A DNA stretch of 64,000 bases, taken from Dioszegia crocea. Its lineage: Eukaryota; Basidiomycota; Tremellomycetes; Tremellales; Bulleribasidiaceae. Location of the stretch: positions 912,134-976,133 of the forward strand of contig BCKK01000008.1 of NCBI GenBank assembly GCA_001600615.1. Reading direction: 5' to 3'. The first letter of the stretch is position 1. The number at the start of each line of letters is the position of its first letter. Positions 32,871 through 43,362 of this stretch are shown here, piece after piece. The translations under genes were made by a program, and so were the position numbers. The notes under the pieces are model-generated. The model saw only the letters and a program-made list of their open reading frames with translations, had not been told where the DNA came from and did no database searches.

Positions 32871-34563
32871 ATGTCGCAAACAGAGGCTATGTCTTCTTCA
32901 GCCAATGGCCAGTACCCCACTGGAGATCCCCCACCAGCATGCGCAATGACCAACGCCTACGACACTCAGGTCACCGGTACCGAGGATGAGCATCCCCCGT
33001 CACCCAGCCCCAGCCTTTCAGTCCCAGTACCTTGGCGTCAATACCTTCCCGTATTGGCATTCTCGATTGCTCACGCTCTATCCTACGCGGTCATCTTCCC
33101 CTTCGTCAGCGATGTGATCACGTCTTTTGGCGTGCCCTCGAACCGCATTGGGCTGTACGTCGGGGTGGCCGAAGGCATCATGATGCTAGTTGAGGCTGCT
33201 GCAGCGCCGACCTGGGCAAGGCTGGCGGACAAGTATGGTCGTCGACCTACGCTACTTGTAGGGTTTTCGATATGCGTCCTTGCCTGTCCCATGCTGAGCT
33301 TCAGTAGCAGCGTATGGGAGCTTATGCTCTGGAGAGCTTGCAGTATGTCATCCTTTCCAGTGTTCCACTCCCTTTCGGTCGCTCACTGATCATCAGTCGG
33401 TCTCAACTCCAGCGCAGTCCTAGTGACCCTCATGGCGGCCGAGCTGTCCCACCCTTCCAATCGATCTCAAATGTTTTCACTCCTCTCCCCCACTTTCAAC
33501 GTCGGCATGGATTTGGGCACATGCCTCGGCGGACAGCTCGCTCACCCTTTTGGCCGACTACCCTCCTTCCTCGGCGGCACATCTCAATTCTGGCTAAGGC
33601 ACCCCTACGCCCTCCCATGCGTCGCCATTGGCTCAATCGACACACTGACGGTCCTCTTCGGCCTGTTCTACATCACCGAGACACGCAAAACCCTCCCCTC
33701 GCGGGCTGACACATCTCGATGCGAACCAGACGGCCGCTCCACGAAAGGCAATTTCTCCGCCGCGATCCGGGTTCCGGGATTTCTCACCGTCGTTACCGTC
33801 TCTATGCTATACCAACTCTCAACCTTCTCCTGGGATGGGATGTATGCTGTATACGTCTACACTCAGCCTGCTCAAGGTGGATTAGGTTTGTCTGTCGATA
33901 TCATCGGTCTCCTCTACGCCACCAACTACTTCATGTCATTCGTCATGAGCCCGGTATTCCTCCCTCGGATACTGCGGAGGTGGGGTTCGATCAGGTCGCT
34001 GGGGATGGTGTTGACAATGTGGCCGATACTGGCCCTGCTTGTGCCCTTGGAGCAGTGGACGGCGATGCATGCCAGGCATGCCATGTGGGGTGTCTTGCTT
34101 TTTCAGCTGGGAGTTATACGTATCGGTGCTATGGCGTGGCCGTGAGTCATCCCCTCTTCGCAAGTAGTGCCAGCTGACATTTAGGATGTGCGACATTCTC
34201 ATCATGAGTTGTTTTGACGACTATCCAGATTTGATCGCCACAGGGAGTGCTATCGGATTGATGAGTGGGGTAAGCTACAGCTCAGAATCTTACCCCTCAT
34301 AGCTCTTGTAATCCCTTCGCTAACTCGTGCAGACTGGCGGACGTGCGCTCGGACCAGCTCTATCAGGCTGGCTATTTTCCCTCTCTACCCAGTACTCCGC
34401 AGGCAGCGTTCTTCGACAGATGTCCTGGGTGTATCTCATCCATGTAACTGTTCCCCCTGTTCTGCTCACACGCTTCATGCGAAGGGACAAAGCGGGGTCG
34501 GCAGGAGAGCGCGAGGCATTGCTGGGGATGGACAGGGGGGGAGACCTAGAAGAGAGAGCGTAA
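32871..34563 (+). CDS. MFS transporter, array copy 8 (class C)
   Basis: Four exons and the longest N-terminal tail of the set (about 60 residues, Ser/Pro/Thr-rich) before SVPVPWRQYLPVLAF. TM1 is IAHALSYAVIFP (His). The loop motif is ARLADKYGRRP. Class C markers are LFGLFYITETR, MSPVFLPRILRRWGS and the exon 2 end RIGAMAWP. Exon 3 is identical in protein to that of copy 7 ([16 protein letters not shown]...). The tail has GEREALLGMD. An upstream open frame to 32703 has no ATG and is probably untranslated. It is the right end of the array. Confidence 0.9.
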
Positions 34564-34783
34564 GGACACAGTCAGCGTGGGGATCAGCTCGGAACTAGAC
34601 ACGTTGTGCAATAAATGTATTATAGATGCAAATAGAGTGATTCTAGAAAAGAAGGTGTGAGCGTTTCAGAATCACATTAGTGTGGACCCACCCATCACGC
34701 GCTCAACTGACTACTTCATACTGTACTGACTGAAAACTTCCGCGACATCATCCCTCCCCTCATCCCGCTAAACCGACATAGAC

Positions 34784-35382
34784 TCACTCAACCCAAGCCC
34801 CATTCTTCTTATGCCACTCCTCAATCCCCTCACCCGGCCCATACCCCTCATACTCCTTCGCACCCTCAGGTATCGGCAGATTCTTAGCACAAGAGTCCCG
34901 CTTAATCGCCAATAACGTCGTTCCCTCGGGCAAAGGCGGCAGCGGGTTGGGCTTATCGATACTGGATGCAAATGGGTAAATCCATTGAGCCCACTCGTCA
35001 TCGTGTAGCCAAAGCATGGATGAGCAATCGGTGCAGAAGCTACGCTTGGACCTGGTACGTTTTGTGGGCTTCTCGTCGGCGTCGAACTCCAGTACGGCAA
35101 TGTATTCCCTATCCGTCAGCGAAGTTCAGCCACGATAGAGACAAACTTGCTTGATCTTCTCTTTACCCCTGATTATCTTCAAAGTGTCGGTGTTGCCCAT
35201 TATGTTCACGCTGCCCATGTAGCCTCCGGGCTTGCGGCAGATGGAGCATTGGCATAGCTGATAGGGGACCGGGGTGTTGCTGTCGACGGTGTATTTGACT
35301 GCTTTGCAGTGGCACGAGCTGCGGTGTCAGTGGATCCGGCTGGATTACAATCTGATCTTTACCCTTCTAGAGTGACAGGCAT
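34784..35382 (-). CDS. GFA / CENP-V-fold zinc protein
   Basis: Small three-exon protein of about 160 residues, related to glutathione-dependent formaldehyde-activating enzyme (GFA). Zinc ligand motifs appear as GSCHCKAVKY, then QLCQCSICRKPGG, then SKRSFCTDCSSMLWLHD, the usual CxC...CxxC...C spacing of the fold. The C-terminal half (WIYPFASSIDKPNPLPPLPEG, AKNLPIPEGAKEYEGYG) is typical of fungal family members. Most of these have no proven reaction; formaldehyde-glutathione adduct formation is known only for a few bacterial ones. The first exon is short (MPVTLEG) and its join to SCHCK restores the motif. It converges on transporter copy 8 with no evident functional link. Confidence 0.8.
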
Positions 35383-35643
35383 GGCGATTGAAGAGTTGTA
35401 AATGAAGCAACAAGAGTGGTTGCACTCGCAGTACTGTGGAGCGGCGCATAGATCGCCGAGGTGGATGAGGCCCAGCCCAACCACGTGGCTGCTCGCACTA
35501 CTCTACGTAGGATAGGTGAGCTGAGAGTGTTCAGAGACTTGGTCTGAGAGCTTCCCCGATGTCCACTGCCCTTCAGCATCATACCCGTACCAGCGCTCAG
35601 AATTCGAAAGAAGGTATAGTACATGATAAGAGCAAAAAACAAC

Positions 35644-36606
35644 CTAGTATCCCCCACGACCCCTTGATGAGAAACCGCCCCGTCCACCACTTGCTCCGCC
35701 CCTCGACCCACCCCGTCCGCCGAACCCACGATCACCTCCAAACCCGCCCCTTGATCCACCCCGACCTCCTCCACGGTCACCGCCGAATCCACCTCTGCTT
35801 CCGCCACGGGGTGCTCCTCGTCCACCTCGTGGTGCACCACGACCTCGCATACCCCCTCGACCACCGGCACCTGCTGCGCCTGCGCTGCTCTTCTTTTCTA
35901 CATGTCGTCAGCTATGTCACAATGTAGGATTTGCTTCGATCATCCAAAAAGAGAGTCCCATCCCCAATCCATCCCTCGATTTTTCTACACGACCGCCGGA
36001 TAGTCCAATCCCAGGTTTCAACCTTATGCCCCTACCTCCGAGGATACACGAACCATTCTTGCCCTTTGCTGACACCCAAAGTAACGGCAGAATCTCAACT
36101 CACTCTTTCCATCCTGCCCGGGTACTTTTGGCTTTGGCAAAAACCTCTCAATAGGCAGCAACTTGTCCCCGCCAATGTACACCTTGTCCTCCTTCTTGAA
36201 ACTGCTCGCTAGCATCCCTTGCTCCATCTTCACAGTGAAGAACACCTCATTGATGGGACCCAGAATTTCATCGACTTTGCCGATTTGTGTTTTGTTGGAT
36301 AGATAGATGGGGGCGTTGAAATAGGGGACTTTGGATGGCATAGTAAGGGAGCAGAGCATTTCTGATTCGACGGGGTGCATGAATGCGCCGACCTCTGAAG
36401 AAGGTTAGTAATTGCTGCTTATTGCCCATATAGCATAGATATCAAGTCAGCTGGTCCAACTCACCGAGCACAGTATCGGGTGGTCCGAAATCTCTCTGAC
36501 CATACCCTCCCCGTCCGCCTCCGCGTCCACCGCCTGCTCCTCCTCTAAATCCACCACCGCCTCGTCCTCTATCACCGCCGCCTCTTGAGAATCCTCTTCC
36601 GCTCAT
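35644..36606 (-). CDS. GAR1: H/ACA snoRNP protein Gar1
   Basis: Core subunit of the H/ACA ribonucleoprotein that guides pseudouridylation of rRNA, and also part of telomerase RNP in many eukaryotes; nucleolar. It has the classical three-part layout: an N-terminal Gly/Arg region ([16 protein letters not shown]...), a central beta-barrel domain, and a C-terminal run of RGG boxes rich in GGxRGG and GGFGGDRG units. The central domain has [49 protein letters not shown] and [16 protein letters not shown], all family landmarks. Three exons; the splice before EVGAF is the usual GTGAGT type. It ends SRGRGGY. Confidence 0.93.
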
Positions 36607-36897
36607 TGCTGTTGCTGTGTGTGGTGGGGTTGTCGAGCTTGGATGGTCTTGATAGGTGCAAGTGATGGATTGGCCTGTGGTGCAATTAGAATAAATTCTT
36701 CACTCCCGAATTTGTTCCGGACATTTACGGCGTTATCGATTACGGCACCTTCAATTTGAGGCTTGGCCTCCACAGGCCTCCACCTGTCACATTCACCGCT
36801 TCCCTATATCTTGTCTGCCTGTGCAATGTTCATCATCACGGCCATATAAGTTATTCCTCGCTCACAGATCTCACCTCAGACGATAGAGCGGACGGCT

Positions 36898-38925
36898 ATG
36901 AGCAGTTTGATACCCATATCGGCCGCGGCCGAGTATAAACTCGCCAAGGAGGGCTTCCACTCCAACAACTCCGGGTCGTCCATCATGAACATCAACATCC
37001 TCAGTCTGACAGCTCTGGTAAGTTTTGTGTTGCTGGGAGCTTTTGCCTTATCCAAAGCTTACATGGTAGAGCGCATATGCCATCTATGCAGCATCTACCT
37101 CCAAACGCCGCTCGAACCCCCTCTTCGACTACGCCACAACCGTTCTCCCCTTACTCCTTGGCGTCACTCTTTTCGCCAACCAACCATCCACCTTCAACGC
37201 CGTACTCTTATGCATATTCGGCCTCATTTTCAACCCAAAGCAAAGAGCACTGCAGGACAAGCGGTATGCTGCCGGTGTAGGCCGACCGACAAGCGATACC
37301 ACAAAGTCCAAGGGTAAATGGCTAGACGAGTCAGACTCGGACGAGGAGCTCGCTCAGCCTGCAGCAACATCCATTCCTGCCTCTCGCCCGACAGTCAGCC
37401 TCCCCTCAGAAGTCATCTCGGCCCACGCCACCGCCGTGTCTCCAAATTTATCAGCCGAGGGCTCGCCGGACCGTAAGGGAGCTTCTCGAAGACGGAAGCG
37501 CTCGGTCTCTCCCGCTGGACAGGCGCATGCGACTATTGATGTCCTGGAGACTCCGGAGATGTTGGCGAATGGAACGATGCTACGACAGCAGTCGTCATAC
37601 CCCTCACCCTCGCAGAAACGGGCGGAAGTTGCGGGTACGAGTGGTAAATTGCCGTTCTTATCGGTGTATCGGGCACACATGATGATCATGACGATACATT
37701 GTATCCTAGCGGTGGATTTCCCGATCTTTCCGCGGTGGCTGGGGAAGTGCGAGAACTTTGGGACCAGTCTGGTGGGTAAACGCAAGCGTACAGTGTGCCG
37801 ACTCGATAGCTTATAGATATAGATGGACGTTGGAGTCGGCTCATTTGTCTTCTCTCTGGGCGTAGTCTCTACCCGAAACTTCACTTCTGAGCGTCAGTCA
37901 GGCGACTCAATCATGCGGAGTGCCAAACGTGCTCTTCCAGTTCTGGCTCTCGGCATGGTACGCGTCATCATGGTAAAGGGTGTAGAGTATCCGGTAAGTT
38001 CAGCTAGTGGGTCCGGATCTGTGTGCCCCTTAGCTGACAGAGACAGGAACACGTCACTGAATACGGCGTACACTGGAACTTCTTCTTCACACTGGCAGTC
38101 TTGCCATTCCTCGGAGCGCTGCTTTGGCCATTACGCCGTGGCGGCCTGGACTGGACGGTGCTCGCGGCTCTAGTCACAGTATGTGAGTCTCCCACTTCGG
38201 CGGCAATGCAATGTGCAATACGTCTAACCCTCACAGGGCATCAGTTCTTCCTATCCTTCACCACTCTCCAGGAGTATGTCCTCTCACCTATCCGATCCGG
38301 CCTCATCAGCGCCAACAAAGAAGGCCTCACCTCCCTCCCCGGGTATCTGGCAATTTACCTCCTTGGCCTCGCAGCAGGCCAACATATTCTCCGCGCAATC
38401 AATATCGACCGCCTCGGTAAGGCTTCCAGCAAAGTGACGACCGAGCAGGCAGAAGAGAGGTATAGAAAGAGGAGGACAGAGCTTGCACTGGAGCTAGTTG
38501 GGTATGCTGTGGCTTGTTGGACTGTATTGGGGGCTTGCATCTATGGTGGAATGGGAGTGTCAAGACGATTGGTCAGTTGAAGTGTCCCCATCGATTGTGA
38601 CGCAAGCTGACAGGTTTAGGCCAACCTTCCATATGTCCTCTGGGTGGTTGCATTCAACACCACCTTCCTCCTAGGCTACCTCTTGATTGAGACTCTCGTC
38701 GTTCCCCCTTATCCCGCCTCTCCCGCCTGTCCCCCACTACTCGAAGCCATCAACGCTAACAGCCTCCCAATCTTCCTCGCTGCCAACCTTCTGACTGGAC
38801 TGGTCAATGTGTCAATGAAGACGATGTACGCGAGGTGGTATGTGGCTTTGGGCGTTCTGGGCGCGTATAGTATGGGAATATGCGCGGTTGCTTGGGCGTT
38901 GAGAGGGTGGAGATTGAAGTTGTAG
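36898..38925 (+). CDS. GWT1: GPI-anchor inositol acyltransferase Gwt1 (PIG-W)
   Basis: ER membrane enzyme that acylates the inositol of glucosaminyl-phosphatidylinositol, an early step in GPI-anchor making. The N-terminus has KEGFHSNNSGSSIMNINILS, matching the family's conserved lumenal start. The signature block is KLPFLSVYRAHMMIMT then VDFPIFPRWLGKCENFGTSL, continued across an intron by MDVGVGSFVFS. After the next intron comes EHVTEYGVHWNFFFTLAVLP. The last exon is hydrophobic with LPYVLWVVAFNTTFLLGYL. About 12 membrane segments are expected. Exon 1 joins LTAL to SAYAIYAAST. A variable Ser-rich acidic loop (DESDSDEEL...) lies between early membrane segments. Gwt1 is the target of the manogepix class of antifungals. 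It is complete here. Confidence 0.92.
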
Positions 38926-39230
38926 CTCTTATGCACGGGGGCGTTCTATGGTGTATGCTCCTGTTGCATAATTTCCCCTACCGTCAAGGGCAAGCCGTTC
39001 AGACCACAGCATCTTGAAGAGTCAACATAGCCGGATATACTGTAGATAGCCTCCGACATCAAAGGCTTACGGCACTAGTCGATAGTCATGCTGACACCCA
39101 TTGCGGAATGCTTCTGAGCTTGAGACTCCCTTTCATACCTCTGCACGCCATCTCGCGCCACCATCCTGGGACCCATGACACTGGGGAGTCGCCCATCATT
39201 GCCTATATCTGGTCCTCCAGACTATCCAAC

Positions 39231-42200
39231 ATGGATCCAGCAACTATCGACCCTCGGCGCCGGAACAGTACTGTCCACCCAACTTCCATACCACCACTGA
39301 CGACCACGGCCCCTAGCCTCCCTCCCCCACCCAAGAAGAAACGCGCCTCTACTTCCCAATCCCACGTCGCTCATCCTCATTCCACTTCCGAATTCTCCCC
39401 CCCACCTGATGGGACTGGCGACTCGGGCAAAGTACGCGCGTACGCCGCGTGTAAATCATGTCGACTGAAGAAGGTCAAATGTCTACCCGGTCCTGCTGCT
39501 GCTCGTGCTGGTACGAGTACATCCGCAGCCAACGAGCCTCCTGGACCATGCCAACAGTGCACTCAGGCCGGAACGGAGTGTACGTACCCGCCTACGAGAG
39601 ATAGAGCGGCGTACAGTCGACAATACGTTCAGAACCTTGAGAATAGGGTGCAGGCGCTGGAGTTAGTCAATGCGAGGTTGTTGCCTATGCTGGATGCGTT
39701 TGAGAGGGATCAGGGTGTCTTTGCGGGGTCGAAGTCGGAGAATAGGGATGGATATACGGAAGAGAGAGTGCAGGCTGTCTATCAAGATAGGCGGGGGTCG
39801 GAGAATAACGGAGGGCAGAGGGTACAAGAAGAGAGTGGTTCTAATGCTGAAGTCGATGTGGACGGGGATGGGGAGGGGGATGGAGACGGAGATGGAGACG
39901 TGGACGGAGTTGGAGGTGATGAGGATACCGAAGACTTTGGGCAAAACAACGGTCAAATGACTCAAGATGAGAAGGGTAACTATCGGTGGATAGGAGCTTC
40001 CAACACACTATCCCTCCTCGACTCTTTCACACCTGCTTCACCACACCACCGACCTACACCACTGCCCGGACAATCTTCCAAATCGGCTGCAGGTGCGAAT
40101 CCGTACTTTGCGCCAGTGGCTGGTTCGGGCGTCATCAAGGTGTTACCGACGGTGGATGAGGTGATGTATCCAGATCCCAGAGCGGCGGAGGAGATGATTG
40201 ATGCGTATTTCCGGGAGATACATCCTATTTTGCCCGTCATGATTGAGAGGGAGTTTAGGGAGGCGTATGCGGCTTTGATTGCGCGTAGGGCAAAGGGGGT
40301 TCCGGAGACTTCAGGAATGGTATGTCCGCCTGATCCCATGGAGAGGCAAAGAGCTGATGTGATAGTTCATTTGTATGGTGTTTGCAATGTTCGCGCTGGG
40401 TGAGCGGGTCATTGTGACGTCGAGAGCGTGGAAGCGGGAAAAGGAGAAGGGGCTTGAGACTGTTGGTGATGCGGGGACGGAAGAGACTGTGCTGCCTGGA
40501 GAAGCCGAGGCTGGGGTGATATGGTATGAGAGGTGAGTCCATGCACCGATGTACAGAAGGACCTCAGCTAATTACGACAGAGCCCAGATCCTCCGCTACA
40601 CCACCATTACCGACATCAGTCTGCAGCAGGTCCAAGCTCTGATCCTGATGGCGGCATTTCAGGCGAGTGTAAATGCCATGCCGATGTCCTGGTTGTTATG
40701 CGGGATAGCACTGCGGATGGCTCAAGATTTGGGTCTACACGTAAGTCTAAGCTGTCTCGCCTCCATTGGGTGAGCTAACTCTGTAGCGCTCCGCAGCCCG
40801 GATGAACCTCACTTTCGCGGAAAAACAGGTCCGCTCCCGATGTTGGTGGGGCGCCTACGGGTTAGACCGGATGGTATCCCTAACCCTGGGCCGACCTCCC
40901 GGTGTCGACGATCTAGACATGGACGTCCCTTACCCTGCCGAAGTAGACGACGACACCCTCCTGTCCCTTTCCTCCCGAGATGGCAGCGCGGCCCAATCCC
41001 CCTTCCCGACCGAATCCAAACCATCTACCATGTCAGGTTTTGTCGCCCTGACTAAACTATGCAAAATATCCGGACGAATCAGCCATATCCTCTATCGACC
41101 ATCGCATGGTAAATCCGTCAATGATCCGGATTACCTGACGAGTCAACAAGCCTCCATCGATAAGCTCGATAAAGCCCTTCGGGATTGGTTGGAGAATGAC
41201 GTTTCACCAAAGTATAAAGATCAATCGAATGATCAGGGGATTCAACTCGTTTCGGCCGCTTTGAGCAATACGTACTTTGCCTGCCTCATCACCTTGCACC
41301 GAAACTTCCTTCCGCCTAGCGCTGATTCATCCCGTCCTCGACCCCTACCCTCATCGACCAGCTTGTCGCATTGCGTCGCGGCGGCTCGGTCAGTTATTCA
41401 CATTGCGGCCCAATCGAAAGTCCTCCTTCCACCCTCTCACCACCTTGCCGTCTTCTGTCAGTATCTCTGGTCCGCGGCAGTCATGCTGCTCCTGTGCGAA
41501 GTGCAGGCGAAGGATCAGGTCGTGGTGGATGCAGTCGGGCCCCAGGTGGATTCGTGTCGGCGGTCTCTGCAGGCATTGGAGCCCGTTTGGCCAGGCGCAA
41601 AGAAATTGAAGGAGTTACTAGATGAGGCGGAAAGGCGTGGGAAGGATGTTCTTGCCTCAGGGATGGGCAAGAGTTCCAAGAAACGTCGAAAGTCTTCACA
41701 TCCCGATTCAACATCTGCTAAACGACCCTCCCTCAATCCCCCAGACGGCCGATTACGGGGTTCATCATGGACGACCCGTGGGGGTACCCCGCCTGGTTTA
41801 CCATCCGGTACATCATGGGGTGCTCCTCCGCCCCAACGATCCCCCATGCCATCCCGAGCGTCTTCTCTACAGGCATACGAGACTTCCGATACTCGGACAT
41901 CCCTCCCTGACCGATCTTCCTCTTCCCAAACCTCCAGACCGGGCTCAGCCGGGAATGCGACATACTACCAATCCCCTACCCGAGACCCTCGACCTCCTTC
42001 GTTCCACACTCAACAAAGCTATTCCGGACCCATGACGACTATATCTCCAACCGACTTCCTCCAGCCTACAAACTATACATTCGACGTTGGCGGAGTAGAC
42101 TTTGACGGATTGGAAATGCTTCAAGGGTTCAATAATGATTTCGCTTCACTCTGGCAGACGCTCATCCCGGATTCGTCTGATCCAATGTCGATCGCGTCGA

Positions 42201-42508
42201 TGACCCAACCACAGCCGGCTCACGCTATGCTGAATGGCCCTATCGATAATGGACCCACTATCGGCGCGGTGGCGGGTCAAGGACACACCGTGCCTTCCAC
42301 ACCGGATCAGACGGATCTGAATGCTGCGACGGGTAATGCGCAGTGGAACCAGAGTCCTCAGCAGGTGAATTCGGGGACTGGGTATGGGCAGCAGGGACAG
42401 GCAGGTTTGGGATTGATGCCGGATTTAGGATCGAGCGAGTTTTGGAGTCAGATCGCGGCGGCTGGACAGGATTGGGGAGCGGATCCGAATGTGCCTTTCA
42501 ACTTTTGA
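39231..42508 (+). CDS. Zn2Cys6 fungal transcription factor
   Basis: Nuclear regulator with a binuclear zinc cluster: ACKSCRLKKVKC, then an unusually long loop of 22 residues, then CQQCTQAGTEC and the linker YPPTRDRAAYSRQYV. A short coiled coil for dimerisation follows (VQNLENRVQALELVNARLL). The middle fungal-TF domain has EMIDAYFREIHPILPVMI, FAMFALGERVIV, MAAFQASVNAMPMSWLLCG and RCWWGAYGLDRMVSLTLGRP. Introns at 40320-40365 (GTATGT..GCTGATGTGATAG), about 40533-40580 and 40741-40785 restore the frame. The acidic Asp/Gly repeat at about 39860-39915 and the Ser/Pro/Gln-rich C-terminus may be activation regions. XlnR-like factors share the RxxWWxAYxLDR pattern, but no target can be named. Confidence 0.85.
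39858..39920 (+). repeat. acidic Asp/Gly coding repeat in the Zn2Cys6 gene
   Basis: Short imperfect repeats of GGGGATG / GGAGACG units encode alternating Asp, Gly and Glu (DGDGEGDGDGDG-like). Such tracts are prone to length change between strains. Confidence 0.6.
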
Positions 42509-43362
42509 AAAAACGAAAGACAGGCGTTGTGATGGGGCTGGGATATGGCAAGTGAGACGAAATTAGGAAGACAGCCCAGCCGAGAAGCGGATAGTCTACG
42601 AAAGGCGGGATCACAAGGAGAAGGTGCCAGCAGTGGGGTGAACGTCAGAAGTACAAATAGTGAGGAAAGAAATTGCGGATAGGATGGCATACGAGATCGG
42701 CTCTGTCAAGGATGCGTCAAGTGTACTGTGGCGCCCCGGAGCTTCAGTACTCAGGCTTCAGGCCTATCCCCTACCATCTCCAGAGCTCCATACCTCCTCT
42801 GCTGCCGTACACCTTCTGCATCAGTTGAGGGTAAGGTCCCGGGGGAAGAAATTAGGCCCCTAACTTTAAACGTTCGCTGATGTCAACAACCGCCTGCTGT
42901 GAAGGGGTATATCAAGCTTTGCCTCTGTAGTTTGAGCAAATCGCCTCAGGATATGGTCTTTATAGAGCCAGGACCGATCCACATCATGGAGCACGAAGTG
43001 GAATTGGAAGCGGGATGATACCTTGGCGGCACTGTGTGTCTGTGTGTGACCCCCGCCATTCCCGCTCTCGGACAAAGGAAGCTTGTTCTAAACTTTGATA
43101 GCAAGTCATTTTCTCTCCCTTCACACATCAATCACCTCTCCTCGAGTCCTCTCATCCTCAAGCTGAAGCTGACTGCAAGCAGTGACAGCTGACATATCTC
43201 CCCCGTCGCGCCGAAACGAGACGGTTGCCTTCACCCCATCAATCAACGTTCAGATCCAGGCACGCCTGCGCGCCACCCGTCTGTCTCTCCCGACCATCCC
43301 TACGTCACAATCACTAGTCTGTGCCTCGGGCCAGGGGTATATAACCCCGAGGAGAGTCAACT
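42509..43362. other. intergenic
   Basis: About 850 bases between the Zn2Cys6 gene and the next plus-strand start. The ORFs seen on both strands lack splice context and family resemblance. A TATA-like GGGTATATAACC lies near 43335-43346, about 20-30 bases before ATG 43363, so the start of transcription may be very close to, or the true start codon downstream of, 43363. Confidence 0.4.

Noticed and set aside
18792..34563. Secondary-metabolite or siderophore gene cluster
   Set aside because: Only transporters are present. No polyketide synthase, NRPS, terpene synthase, P450 or dedicated regulator lies within or beside the array; the neighbours are SET and GFA proteins.
40285..40400. Frameshift mutation in the Zn2Cys6 regulator
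   Set aside because: The apparent break is explained by a 46-nt intron (40320-40365; GTATGT, GCTGAT branch, ATAG end) that restores the FAMFALGERV motif.
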